Assembly: GCA_021604825.1 (NCBI GenBank)
Contig: BQJS01000122.1
Span: forward strand, 1-14,656
Length of the DNA stretch: 14,656 nt
DNA from: Phycisphaerae bacterium
GTDB lineage: Bacteria; Planctomycetota; Phycisphaerae; UBA1845
Direction of reading: 5' to 3'
Part shown: one piece after another, positions 1 to 6,345 of the stretch
Layout: every line of letters starts with the position of its first letter
Numbering within the stretch: position 1 is the stretch's first letter
Made by a program: the position numbers and the translations under genes
The notes under the pieces: model-generated
What the model saw: only the letters and a program-made list of their open reading frames with translations
The model's database searches: none
Told to the model about the DNA's origin: nothing

Positions 1-689
1 TTTTGAAGAATCTCGCAGACCTTGGAGGCGACGATGCGGATTTCGGTTTCGGCGTGTTCGTTGGCCCGCATTTCGATGAAGTGGCGCAGGGCGCGGCCAT
101 TACCCGTGATGAAGATTTTCGTTTCGGTCGCGTTGGGCAGAATGGAGCGTGCGGCTTGGCGGGCCATCTTGCGGCGGAGGGTTTTGTCGGAGACGTTCTC
201 GAATTTGTGTTCCAACCCCCGCACGAGTTTGACGTACGCTTCCTGACAATGCTCAGCCGCCGCCCGCCAGATCTCGTGAAGCTCGCCGTCGTCGCCAATG
301 CAATCCGGTTCGACGAAGTCGGCTGTCGATTCATCCACGTAACGTTGCGATAATTGCGAATACCCAAAGCCAGCCCGATGGCGGACGAGTTCGTGGGTGA
401 ACGATCGCGAAACGCCGGTGATAATGAAATTCCACACGCTGTGTTCGAGTACGCTGCCATGACCGACGGAGAGCAAACGCTCGATGTAGGCTTTGTTGCC
501 ACCCGGGCGCGGTTTGGCGAAACTCATATAGCACACGCGGCCTGCCACCTCGACCATTTTTTCACCCGCGACGGAGGCATCGGTCGTCCACGAGCTGATC
601 TCATGATCGCCAAGAAAACGCTCGATTTCGGCGTCGTCGGCGATTTGCTTGCCTACGAGATAGACAGACGGTTCGTGGATAATGTTCAT
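1..689 (-). CDS. thyX: FAD-dependent thymidylate synthase ThyX (3' end outside window)
   Basis: This gene makes dTMP from dUMP using methylene-tetrahydrofolate and FAD/NAD(P)H, and replaces ThyA where that is absent. Translating the minus strand from ATG at 689 gives 229 residues with no stop before the window edge, so the C-terminus is missing. The ThyX signature is at residues 103-117: it starts RHRAGFGYSQ and ends LSQRY. A second conserved block is at about 180-208, containing ARSILPNATET and GRALRHFIEMR, the nucleotide/flavin-binding C-terminal part of the family. A possible ribosome site AGGGA lies at 698-702 on the complement, 8 bases before the ATG. The gene is divergent from the phosphohydrolase at 845 across 155 bases. 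The signature differs slightly from the common form (G109 and L113 where Ser and Glu/Gln are frequent), but the triad RHR and the distal S-x-R are intact. Identification is firm. Confidence 0.95.
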   Translation of the reverse strand, partial: MNIIHEPSVYLVGKQIADDAEIERFLGDHEISSWTTDASVAGEKMVEVAGRVCYMSFAKPRPGGNKAYIERLLSVGHGSVLEHSVWNFIITGVSRSFTHELVRHRAGFGYSQLSQRYVDESTADFVEPDCIGDDGELHEIWRAAAEHCQEAYVKLVRGLEHKFENVSDKTLRRKMARQAARSILPNATETKIFITGNGRALRHFIEMRANEHAETEIRIVASKVCEILQ

Positions 690-844
690 GGGTCGCATCC
701 CTGCTAGGTGGTCAAAAGCTGAATGATCATGCGGCAATAGATTCTCGGAGTATGGCATTTCATCAATCGATTGCAAACCTCGGGCGGGTCAATATTATCG
801 CCGTTGAAGATCATGCGAATACGCCACTGATCTAAGTTGCGATA
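690..844. promoter_or_regulatory. Divergent intergenic region, thyX / phosphohydrolase
   Basis: These 155 bases separate two divergently transcribed genes and so should hold both promoters. I see no confident -35/-10 pair. A 9-base direct repeat, GATCATGCG, occurs at 725-733 and 809-817, and a 10-base palindrome CAATCGATTG is at 764-773. Either could be chance. No ORF or RNA gene is recognisable here. Confidence 0.4.
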
Positions 845-2575
845 TTGCAACGTGTACTAACCAATAGTTCCAAAAATTCACAGCGCACTTTAGCGCGGGA
901 CAAAACGTTGACCGAATCGACTGACTCCAAACACACCGACTTTCCAGCCGTCGCGAGCAAGGTCTTGATCCTTGGTCTGGATGGGGCAACGTTTCACGTG
1001 ATGGCTCCGCTGATGGATGTGGGGCGGATGCCGAATCTCAAGCGGCTTGTCGATGGGGGGACGTCGGGGATCATGCATTCGACGGTTCCACCGATTACGC
1101 CTGCGGCTTGGACGACGTTCATGACCGGGATCAATCCGGGCATTCACGGCATCATCGATTTTGAGCGATACGACGTGCGGACCAACGCACTGGGTTTCAA
1201 TTCAACCAATGCCTTGTCGCACGTTCGTAGCATCTGGCAGATTCTTTCCGAAAAGGGTTATCGCGTCGGCAGTGTTAACGTGCCCATGACGTATCCGCCC
1301 GTTCCGGTCAACGGATTTCTCATCAGCGGGTTTGAAGCCGTCAGCACCAAGACAGATTTCACGCATCCGCCTGAATTAAAAACCGAGATAATGAATCGTT
1401 GGCCGGACTATTCGTTCAAGAACAAGTGGAAGCGAAAGACGTTCGGCGGCGAGGCGCTCTTCGCCGAAAATCTCAAAGACATCACGCGTACGTTTCATCA
1501 AGGCGCTGAGGTTCTGGAACACTGCGGTGAGAAGTATGGCTGGGATGTGATGATGATTGTGTTCAAGATGGTAGACAATCTTCAACACAAGGTGTGGCGC
1601 TATCTCGACCCGCGCACCCGCGACCGCTTTGGCAAACGAAGTCAGATGGCCCTCGATTGTTTCGCCGAACTTGATGTCGCGATCGGCAAGATCATGGCCT
1701 ACGCGCAAAAGCACGAAGCCCACATCTTTATGATGTCGGACCATGGGCATGGCAGCTTGGAAGGCAAAGTGCAGCCCAACCTGATGCTTGAGCGGTGGGG
1801 ATACTTGAACATTCGCGGGGGTGGGGCACAAACGCGCAATCGCGTTCGGCAGCGAATGGCCAAGATCTTCCGCAAAAAGGGGAAATTTGCGGCAGGCAGT
1901 TTCAGTTTGGAAGACGACTTGGCTGTCGATTTCTTCAAGACACGAGCGGCGGTTGTTCACGCGGGGATGGCTGGGTTCTTGTATATCAACCTCAAGGGCC
2001 GGCAGGAAACCGGCATCGTCGAGCCTGATGAATATGAAACCCTGCGCGATGAATTGAAAGCCCGTTTTGAAGCTGCGACGTGTAAAGATCCGAACGGTAA
2101 CGAAATCAAAATATTCGATGCGGTTCACAAGCCGGAAGAACTTTACGGTTGCTCGCGCGAAAAACGCGATTGGCTGCCCGACCTGATGCTGTCACCCAAA
2201 CCGAGCCTGGCTGTTGTGCGAAAGATTCGTGGGAATCGGGACGTGTCGTGGGTTCCGCTGCATCGGATGGAAGGGACGCATCGGCCCGAAGGTGTATTTG
2301 CGGTACACGGTCCGGGTGTGGTTGCGGGTAAGAAATTGGACGTGAACCTCATCGATGCGACGCCGACGATTCTTTCGATGCTGGGTCTGGCCTATCCCGG
2401 TGACATGGGCGGGAAAGTCATCACCGACGCATTCAGTCCTGCGCTGCAGAAGCGCATTGATGATTCATCGTCGGTGGAGGCGTCGGAGTCGATGTCGGCT
2501 GGTGCGAGCGCCTATTCGCAGGAAGATCTTCAGAAGTTGACCGCACGGTTGGCTGACTTGGGTTACCTCGAATAA
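845..2575 (+). CDS. AP-superfamily phosphohydrolase/phosphomutase (COG3379-like)
   Basis: This is a predicted metal-dependent phosphodiesterase/phosphohydrolase of the alkaline-phosphatase superfamily; the substrate is unknown. With the TTG at 845 as start it has 576 residues. The two-metal site can be read as in nucleotide pyrophosphatase-type members. Asp46 (ILGLDGATF), the likely nucleophile Thr85 (PPITPAAW), Asp299-His300 (MMSDHGHG) form one set. Asp244/His248 (FKMVDNLQHKVW) and His479 (EGTHRPEG) form the other. The C-terminal motif around KLTARLADLGYLE is typical of this family. The start is uncertain: an in-frame TAA at 833 closes the frame upstream and no ATG precedes the conserved core, so TTG 845 or TTG 908 (residue 22) must serve. 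The first ~38 residues look disordered, which favours the later TTG slightly. No signal peptide is visible, so it is probably cytoplasmic. It stands alone and converges on the VKOR-DsbA gene. Confidence 0.88.
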   Translation: MQRVLTNSSKNSQRTLARDKTLTESTDSKHTDFPAVASKVLILGLDGATFHVMAPLMDVGRMPNLKRLVDGGTSGIMHSTVPPITPAAWTTFMTGINPGIHGIIDFERYDVRTNALGFNSTNALSHVRSIWQILSEKGYRVGSVNVPMTYPPVPVNGFLISGFEAVSTKTDFTHPPELKTEIMNRWPDYSFKNKWKRKTFGGEALFAENLKDITRTFHQGAEVLEHCGEKYGWDVMMIVFKMVDNLQHKVWRYLDPRTRDRFGKRSQMALDCFAELDVAIGKIMAYAQKHEAHIFMMSDHGHGSLEGKVQPNLMLERWGYLNIRGGGAQTRNRVRQRMAKIFRKKGKFAAGSFSLEDDLAVDFFKTRAAVVHAGMAGFLYINLKGRQETGIVEPDEYETLRDELKARFEAATCKDPNGNEIKIFDAVHKPEELYGCSREKRDWLPDLMLSPKPSLAVVRKIRGNRDVSWVPLHRMEGTHRPEGVFAVHGPGVVAGKKLDVNLIDATPTILSMLGLAYPGDMGGKVITDAFSPALQKRIDDSSSVEASESMSAGASAYSQEDLQKLTARLADLGYLE

Positions 2576-2590
2576 GGCGCTGAATCTGTT

Positions 2591-2656
2591 CGTAGGGTGG
2601 GCCGTGCCCACCATGTCGTTGGCTTGCGAACTGCGGTGGGCACGGCCCACCCTACG
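2591..2656. repeat. Perfect 22-bp inverted repeat with self-palindromic arms (REP/REPIN-like or terminator)
   Basis: The left arm 2591-2612 and right arm 2635-2656 are exact reverse complements, separated by a 22-base loop. Each arm also contains a shorter hairpin: GGTGGGC at 2596-2602 pairs with GCCCACC at 2606-2612 around 3 bases, and 2635-2641 pairs with 2645-2651 in the right arm. The DNA or RNA could therefore form one long hairpin or two small ones. The element lies 16 bases after the stop of the phosphohydrolase and ends 2 bases before the stop of the convergent VKOR-DsbA gene. That position suits a bidirectional terminator, although there is no T-run. The two-palindrome design also resembles REP doublets (REPINs), which are dispersed non-autonomous elements. 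No second copy occurs in this window. Confidence 0.85.
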
Positions 2657-2658
2657 CG

Positions 2659-4104
2659 CTATTCGTCTTCGTCGTCTGACTCTTCTTCCTGTTCGTTTTG
2701 AACGTCGCCGGGTTTGACCGACCGGGCTTTTTGTCTTCGCGTCTGTCGGCGTACGAGTTGATCGAAGCGTTTCTTCATGGTGGCCATGAAGTCGGGATTG
2801 TTGAGCATGTAGCGGCGGATCATCTTGTTGCCGAAGAAGGCGGCTGGCGTGCCCTGTACGCCGATGGATTTGCCGAGCATGATATCCTGTTTGACGCGGG
2901 CAACGACTTCTTCGGAACTTCGATCGCGATCGAACAAGAGCAGGTCGAGGCCGATCTCTTCGGCATAACCGCGAAGGGCATCGTCGAGCGGTTTGGGTTT
3001 CAACCGGGCGAGGAATGGTTGATTGTTAAAGAGCAGGTCGTGATAGGTCCAGAATCCCTCGCTTCCTTTTTGCATGCGGGCCGCTTCTGCGGCGTAAGCG
3101 AGCTTGCACGCATTCGGGTGAATGTTGCGGACGGCATGCTCGTTGCATTCGGTGCAGAGCGGATAGTGTTTCCAGATGATTCGAATGTGCCCGTCAAACG
3201 ACGGAAGGATGTTTTCTGCAATTTCCTTTGAGAACTTTCGACAACCGGGACATTGGAAGTCGCTGAAGATTACGAGTTTTGTTGATGGCCCTTCGGCTTG
3301 CAGCAGTTGCGGGTCATCACCGCGCGTCGGAATCTTAACGGGTTCAACGCCTTCGAATTGGGCAAGTTGCGTCTGCGTGTCTTCGCCCATTCTTTTGATT
3401 TCCTGCTCGAAGGCAGTCTTCATCAGATCGGTATAGGCGAGAGATTTCTTGTGGGCGTAACTCATGAGGATCGCGCACCACAGCGCGACGGAGCAAACGA
3501 GCGTTGCGAAGATCAGCCGACCAGTCGGGTGCCCATCTGCAGGCTGGATGGCAGTGACACCGTCGCCTTGTTCCGCGCCGGCGGATTCGGTAGTTCGAGC
3601 GGGTTTCTTGGGGCGCATTAGAAAGACAAGAAGCAGCATCGCGAAATTGATGGCATGCGACGCAATGCACAAAATGCACTTGTGCTCCAGATTGCTGAAC
3701 ATGATATACATGAAGAACAGTGAACCGGCGCACCCTCCGAGAATAAGAAGCGTCGGTAACAAGTGCCAGATTCGCCGCTGCGGATCGACCACGCCGATGA
3801 GCATCATCCAAATGAAAACCGTTGCGAAATACGCCCAGCCGATCAGGGCTACGGGGATCACGCCATTGCGTTTCCCGGTTTTTGGATCGGGATCTTTGAA
3901 TGGAAACGAGCCCCACTTCGATTGAATCACCGCGCCGCAATCGAGGGCTTCATTGGATTCAGATTTGCAAACACTCGACAGCCAGCCAGCCACCTCGGCT
4001 TTGGAACTGTCAGTCATGTGCATCTGCGTCAATCCCTGATTGATGTAGCACCCGCTGAAGGACAGAAGCAGTAGCAGGATGACGAATATGGCGGAGCGGG
4101 TCAT
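2659..4104 (-). CDS. VKOR-DsbA fusion: integral membrane disulfide-bond-forming protein
   Basis: This is a predicted one-polypeptide oxidative folding system, in which a DsbA-like thioredoxin oxidises exported proteins and a VKOR domain reoxidises it with quinone. I choose ATG 4104 (481 residues) because GGGAGA (4111-4116 on the complement) lies 6 bases upstream. A GC-rich upstream extension to 4158 is in frame but lacks membrane sequence. TM1 is about residues 5-20. The VKOR loop cysteines are C46 and C56 (LDCGAVIQSKWG), further membrane helices run about 82-163, and the VKOR CxxC is at 143-146 (CILC). A linker and an extra helix at about 197-215 lead to the thioredoxin domain, with active site CPGC at 285-288 and cis-Pro 420 (VQGTPAAFF). 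Extra cysteines C317, C320 and C333 lie within the thioredoxin insert. The C-terminus is strongly acidic (EQEEESDDEDE). TM1 contains FSGC, which could be read as a weak lipobox, but the VKOR topology explains it better. Confidence 0.9.
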   Translation of the reverse strand: MTRSAIFVILLLLLSFSGCYINQGLTQMHMTDSSKAEVAGWLSSVCKSESNEALDCGAVIQSKWGSFPFKDPDPKTGKRNGVIPVALIGWAYFATVFIWMMLIGVVDPQRRIWHLLPTLLILGGCAGSLFFMYIMFSNLEHKCILCIASHAINFAMLLLVFLMRPKKPARTTESAGAEQGDGVTAIQPADGHPTGRLIFATLVCSVALWCAILMSYAHKKSLAYTDLMKTAFEQEIKRMGEDTQTQLAQFEGVEPVKIPTRGDDPQLLQAEGPSTKLVIFSDFQCPGCRKFSKEIAENILPSFDGHIRIIWKHYPLCTECNEHAVRNIHPNACKLAYAAEAARMQKGSEGFWTYHDLLFNNQPFLARLKPKPLDDALRGYAEEIGLDLLLFDRDRSSEEVVARVKQDIMLGKSIGVQGTPAAFFGNKMIRRYMLNNPDFMATMKKRFDQLVRRQTRRQKARSVKPGDVQNEQEEESDDEDE

Positions 4105-4126
4105 TGGGTTTCTCCCGGATGCGGTT

Positions 4127-4143
4127 GACTCAAACGTTGAGTC
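4127..4143. promoter_or_regulatory. Palindrome upstream of the VKOR-DsbA start
   Basis: GACTCAA at 4127-4133 and TTGAGTC at 4137-4143 are perfect inverted 7-mers around ACG. The outer bases GGTT (4123-4126 region) and AACC (4146-4149) extend the symmetry after a 2-base bulge. It starts 23 bases upstream of the ATG at 4104, just beyond the ribosome-binding site. It could be a repressor operator or a leader-RNA hairpin. The rest of the 180-base gap 4105-4284 shows no ORF, RNA gene or clear promoter. Confidence 0.45.
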
Positions 4144-4284
4144 GCAACCACGTAGCAACTTTCAGACGGATAATTGATAAGTGGGCAAGATAGCCGAGGA
4201 TGCCTGACACATAAACCCCGCGGCTGTCCCAGTGCGCAAAGAGTTTGTATCAAGTGGCGACATTGGGGAATTGTGACTGAGGCG

Positions 4285-5328
4285 TCAAGGTTTATTGGCG
4301 TCCAGCCACTTGAACCATTCGATGCGGAATTGCTTGAGATTCGACTGTTTGATGGTGATTGGGTCTGCGAAAAACTCTTTGTTATCCAAGACTTCACCGC
4401 GGGCGAGTGTCACGCACATTTGCAGGGCGTGTTCGGCGATGCGGTCGTATTGACCACCGACCAATGCGTGGCAAGTTCCGCCGTTGACGAGTGGCCAATA
4501 GTCGGGATATGGGCCATACGTAATCAGCTTGCAGCCTTTGGGCAAAAGCGACTCGCCAGATTTTAATCCACGCAGAGGCCAATCGTCGAGCGCGACCATG
4601 GCATTGAGTCTGGGGAATCGCTCCACATAATCGCGCACCAACCGCTGCCCGACGAACGCATTGCCCATACACGCGAACTCGCTGAGGATGATCATGCCCG
4701 GAACTTCCGAGGCGCGTTCCGAGAAACCCAGATAGCGATCGGCATGGTGCATGGAGTCGCCGCCATGCCGCAACAGCGCGATGGTGCCATCGCCACCAAC
4801 GGCGTCATAGGCAGCGTTGGCCATCGCCTTTCCGACGGCGATTTCATCGAGTCCGGAATGAACGAACGGCTCTGGATTGGGAATGGGCGTCATCATGGTG
4901 ACGATGGGCACGCCTTTGGTGCGAAGGTCCAAGAGAATATCTCGCATGACCGCCGTGTCGGTCGGCCAAACGCACAGACCTCGCATGCGTGGATTGTGGA
5001 TTTGCCGGAGCAGCCGCGTCTGTGCGCTCGGAGCATTGGCGTCGGCAGCGACCACTCGAAGTTCAAAATCACCCAGCCCCGCCCGATAGCGTTGGGCTGA
5101 GGCGGCGAGAATGCGCCATACGGGGTCGTTTTTTGCGTTCCCCACGAAGGCGATGAAGCCCTCCTCTGATCGCTTGGGCAACATGCGGCGAGGTTCGTCG
5201 CAACCAACTGACGAGCATAAAAGCAGGAGCGCCGTCCCAAGGGTCGCAATGGTGATGTTGCGCGAACGATAAGAATTGCCTTGAACAGTTGGCTGCGGCG
5301 TTCGCGAGTATTGATTTCGTGGCACCAT
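4285..5328 (-). CDS. Periplasmic sugar-binding-type lipoprotein (RbsB/PBP1-like)
   Basis: This is a solute-binding protein of the type I periplasmic-binding fold, of the kind used by ribose/galactose-type ABC importers; the ligand is not known. I place the start at ATG 5328 (347 residues), with AAAGGG 9 bases upstream (5338-5343 on the complement). The longer frame to TTG 5475 would only add a non-secretory segment. A hydrophobic signal at about residues 24-40 ends in SVGC, making Cys43 the probable lipid-anchored residue, although Ser at -3 is atypical. The mature part begins GFIAFVGNAKNDPVW, the usual first strand and ligand loop. It continues with ADANAPSAQ, GLCVWPTD (about 118-124), VPIVTMMTP (140-148) and ALDDWPLRG (246-254), all in the order expected for RbsB-like proteins. 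There is no helix-turn-helix domain, so it is not a LacI-type regulator. No permease, ATPase or sugar kinase lies beside it. Confidence 0.85.
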   Translation of the reverse strand: MVPRNQYSRTPQPTVQGNSYRSRNITIATLGTALLLLCSSVGCDEPRRMLPKRSEEGFIAFVGNAKNDPVWRILAASAQRYRAGLGDFELRVVAADANAPSAQTRLLRQIHNPRMRGLCVWPTDTAVMRDILLDLRTKGVPIVTMMTPIPNPEPFVHSGLDEIAVGKAMANAAYDAVGGDGTIALLRHGGDSMHHADRYLGFSERASEVPGMIILSEFACMGNAFVGQRLVRDYVERFPRLNAMVALDDWPLRGLKSGESLLPKGCKLITYGPYPDYWPLVNGGTCHALVGGQYDRIAEHALQMCVTLARGEVLDNKEFFADPITIKQSNLKQFRIEWFKWLDANKP

Positions 5329-5381
5329 GTTGGCCAGCCCTTTGGGTGTGACGCCGTTGATCGGGATGGTCCAATGTTGGT

Positions 5382-5389
5382 AAGCGCTT
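5382..5389. promoter_or_regulatory. Possible LacI-type operator half of a pair (AAGCGCTT)
   Basis: This is a symmetric 8-mer with the central CG step typical of LacI-family operators, read as TAAGCGCTTGA. On the complement a TACAAT (5394-5399), a possible -10 box for the binding-protein gene, lies 4 bases upstream of it, so the palindrome would overlap the transcription start. I do not see a good -35 for that promoter. Without the regulator gene this is tentative. Confidence 0.3.
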
Positions 5390-5464
5390 GAGGATTGTAC
5401 GGGGTAGTGACGAAGACTTATCGCCCTTGAATCGAGGCCAAAGGGCGATTCCCGAAGCGTTGGG

Positions 5465-5475
5465 AGCGCTTGCAA
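5465..5475. promoter_or_regulatory. Second AGCGCTTG site overlapping a -35 box
   Basis: AGCGCTTGCAA shares the 8 bases AGCGCTTG with the site at 5383-5390, with centres 82 bases apart, close to eight helical turns. It overlaps the TTGCAA -35 candidate of the plus-strand promoter described next. Either site alone could be coincidence; the pairing in one divergent region is what makes it notable. Confidence 0.25.
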
Positions 5476-5498
5476 ATCGCTGGTTTACCGATCATAAT
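5470..5498 (+). promoter_or_regulatory. Candidate sigma-70-type promoter for the zinc-ribbon gene
   Basis: TTGCAA at 5470-5475 and CATAAT at 5493-5498 are separated by exactly 17 bases (4/6 and 5/6 matches to the usual boxes). Transcription would start near 5505, giving a leader of about 58 bases before the ATG at 5563. Confidence 0.4.
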
Positions 5499-5562
5499 CT
5501 TTAACCGTTGATGTTTACGGGTTCTTGCGATGCGACACAACTATTTTTTGGGCAGGTGATTG

Positions 5563-6303
5563 ATGGGTGTCATCCTCGATGCTTTGCATCGGCTTCAGGA
5601 AATCGAGCGAGATCTGAGCCGTTTACGTGCCAAATCCGATACCTACCGCCGGAAAATCGCTCAAGGGCAGCAGCAAATCGCCGCCAATCAAGCCGCACAT
5701 GACGCCCATCTGGAATCCGTCCGACGATGCCAGGTAGGAATCGACTCCGCCGATCTCGATATCAAAACGCGCGAAGAGTCGATGGCCAAGCATCGTTTGG
5801 CCCTCAATGCCGCCAAGACCAACAAAGATTACGCGGCGATCCTCACAGCGCTCAACACCGAAAAAGCAGACACCTCGAAATTCGAAAGCCGCGTTCTCGA
5901 GTTGATGGCCGAGAAAGACGAGTTGCTTGCTCAGTCGAAAGTTTTTGAAGCGGAGAACGAAAAACTTCAAAAGCGCCTGGCCAAGCGCGAAAAAGACCTC
6001 GCCAATTATCTTGAGAAAACCCGTGACGAGATGACGTCCTTGGAGAAGTCGAGGGATGAAGCCGCCAGCGGAATCGCTCCTTCTGCCTTGGCGGCGTTTG
6101 AACGGGTGGCGTCCAAGCACGATGGCGAGGCGATGGCTGAAATCCTACGCGTCGGAAGTCGCGGCGACGATCACATTTGCGAGGGATGCAACATGTCGGT
6201 CACGTTGGAAGTCGTCAACAAGCTTCGCAGCCTCGATGATTTGGTGCTCTGCAACACCTGCGGGCGCATCCTGTTTCATGCCCGCGAGAATGCTTCCGCC
6301 TAA
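5563..6303 (+). CDS. Coiled-coil zinc-ribbon protein (COG1579/CdsZ-FlgZ type)
   Basis: The protein has 246 residues: a long charged coiled coil (about residues 5-165) followed by a C4 zinc ribbon. The zinc ligands are C206 and C209 (HICEGCNM), and C230 and C233 (LVLCNTCGRILF). The block KTNKDYAAILTAL (about 85-97) matches the conserved turn between the helices in this family. Members are cytoplasmic; the Helicobacter homologue HP0958 is tied to flagellar and RNA functions, but a general role is not settled, so I assign none here. ATG 5563 is chosen over the adjacent TTG 5560 because AGGTGAT (5554-5560), matching the distal anti-Shine-Dalgarno sequence, then gives normal spacing. It is monocistronic, divergent from the binding-protein gene, and converges on the AsmA-like gene with 42 bases between stops and no clear hairpin there. 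Confidence 0.88.
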   Translation: MGVILDALHRLQEIERDLSRLRAKSDTYRRKIAQGQQQIAANQAAHDAHLESVRRCQVGIDSADLDIKTREESMAKHRLALNAAKTNKDYAAILTALNTEKADTSKFESRVLELMAEKDELLAQSKVFEAENEKLQKRLAKREKDLANYLEKTRDEMTSLEKSRDEAASGIAPSALAAFERVASKHDGEAMAEILRVGSRGDDHICEGCNMSVTLEVVNKLRSLDDLVLCNTCGRILFHARENASA

Positions 6304-6345
6304 GTTCGGTTCTCACCGATAGTAGCCGCTTTCACTTAAGCAGTT

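Noticed and set aside
3..707. Two plus-strand ORFs (116 and 117 codons) at the left edge
   Set aside because: The region is fully explained by thyX on the minus strand, which runs off the window and so lacks a stop.
1376..2128. 250-codon minus-strand ORF inside the phosphohydrolase
   Set aside because: It is antisense to conserved active-site coding sequence and has no recognisable motif or ribosome site; it is a shadow frame.
3344..3940. 198-codon minus-strand ORF overlapping the VKOR-DsbA gene in another frame
   Set aside because: It is very Arg/His-rich, typical of an out-of-frame reading; the VKOR frame explains the region completely.
4105..4284. Search for a small gene, RNA or riboswitch between the binding protein and VKOR-DsbA genes
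   Set aside because: Apart from the 4127-4143 palindrome I find no ORF with a ribosome site and no known RNA motif; a CCGCGG near 4220 is not part of a hairpin.
6304..6345. Possible terminator between the convergent zinc-ribbon and AsmA-like genes
   Set aside because: Only 42 bases, with no stable inverted repeat and no T-run that I can see.
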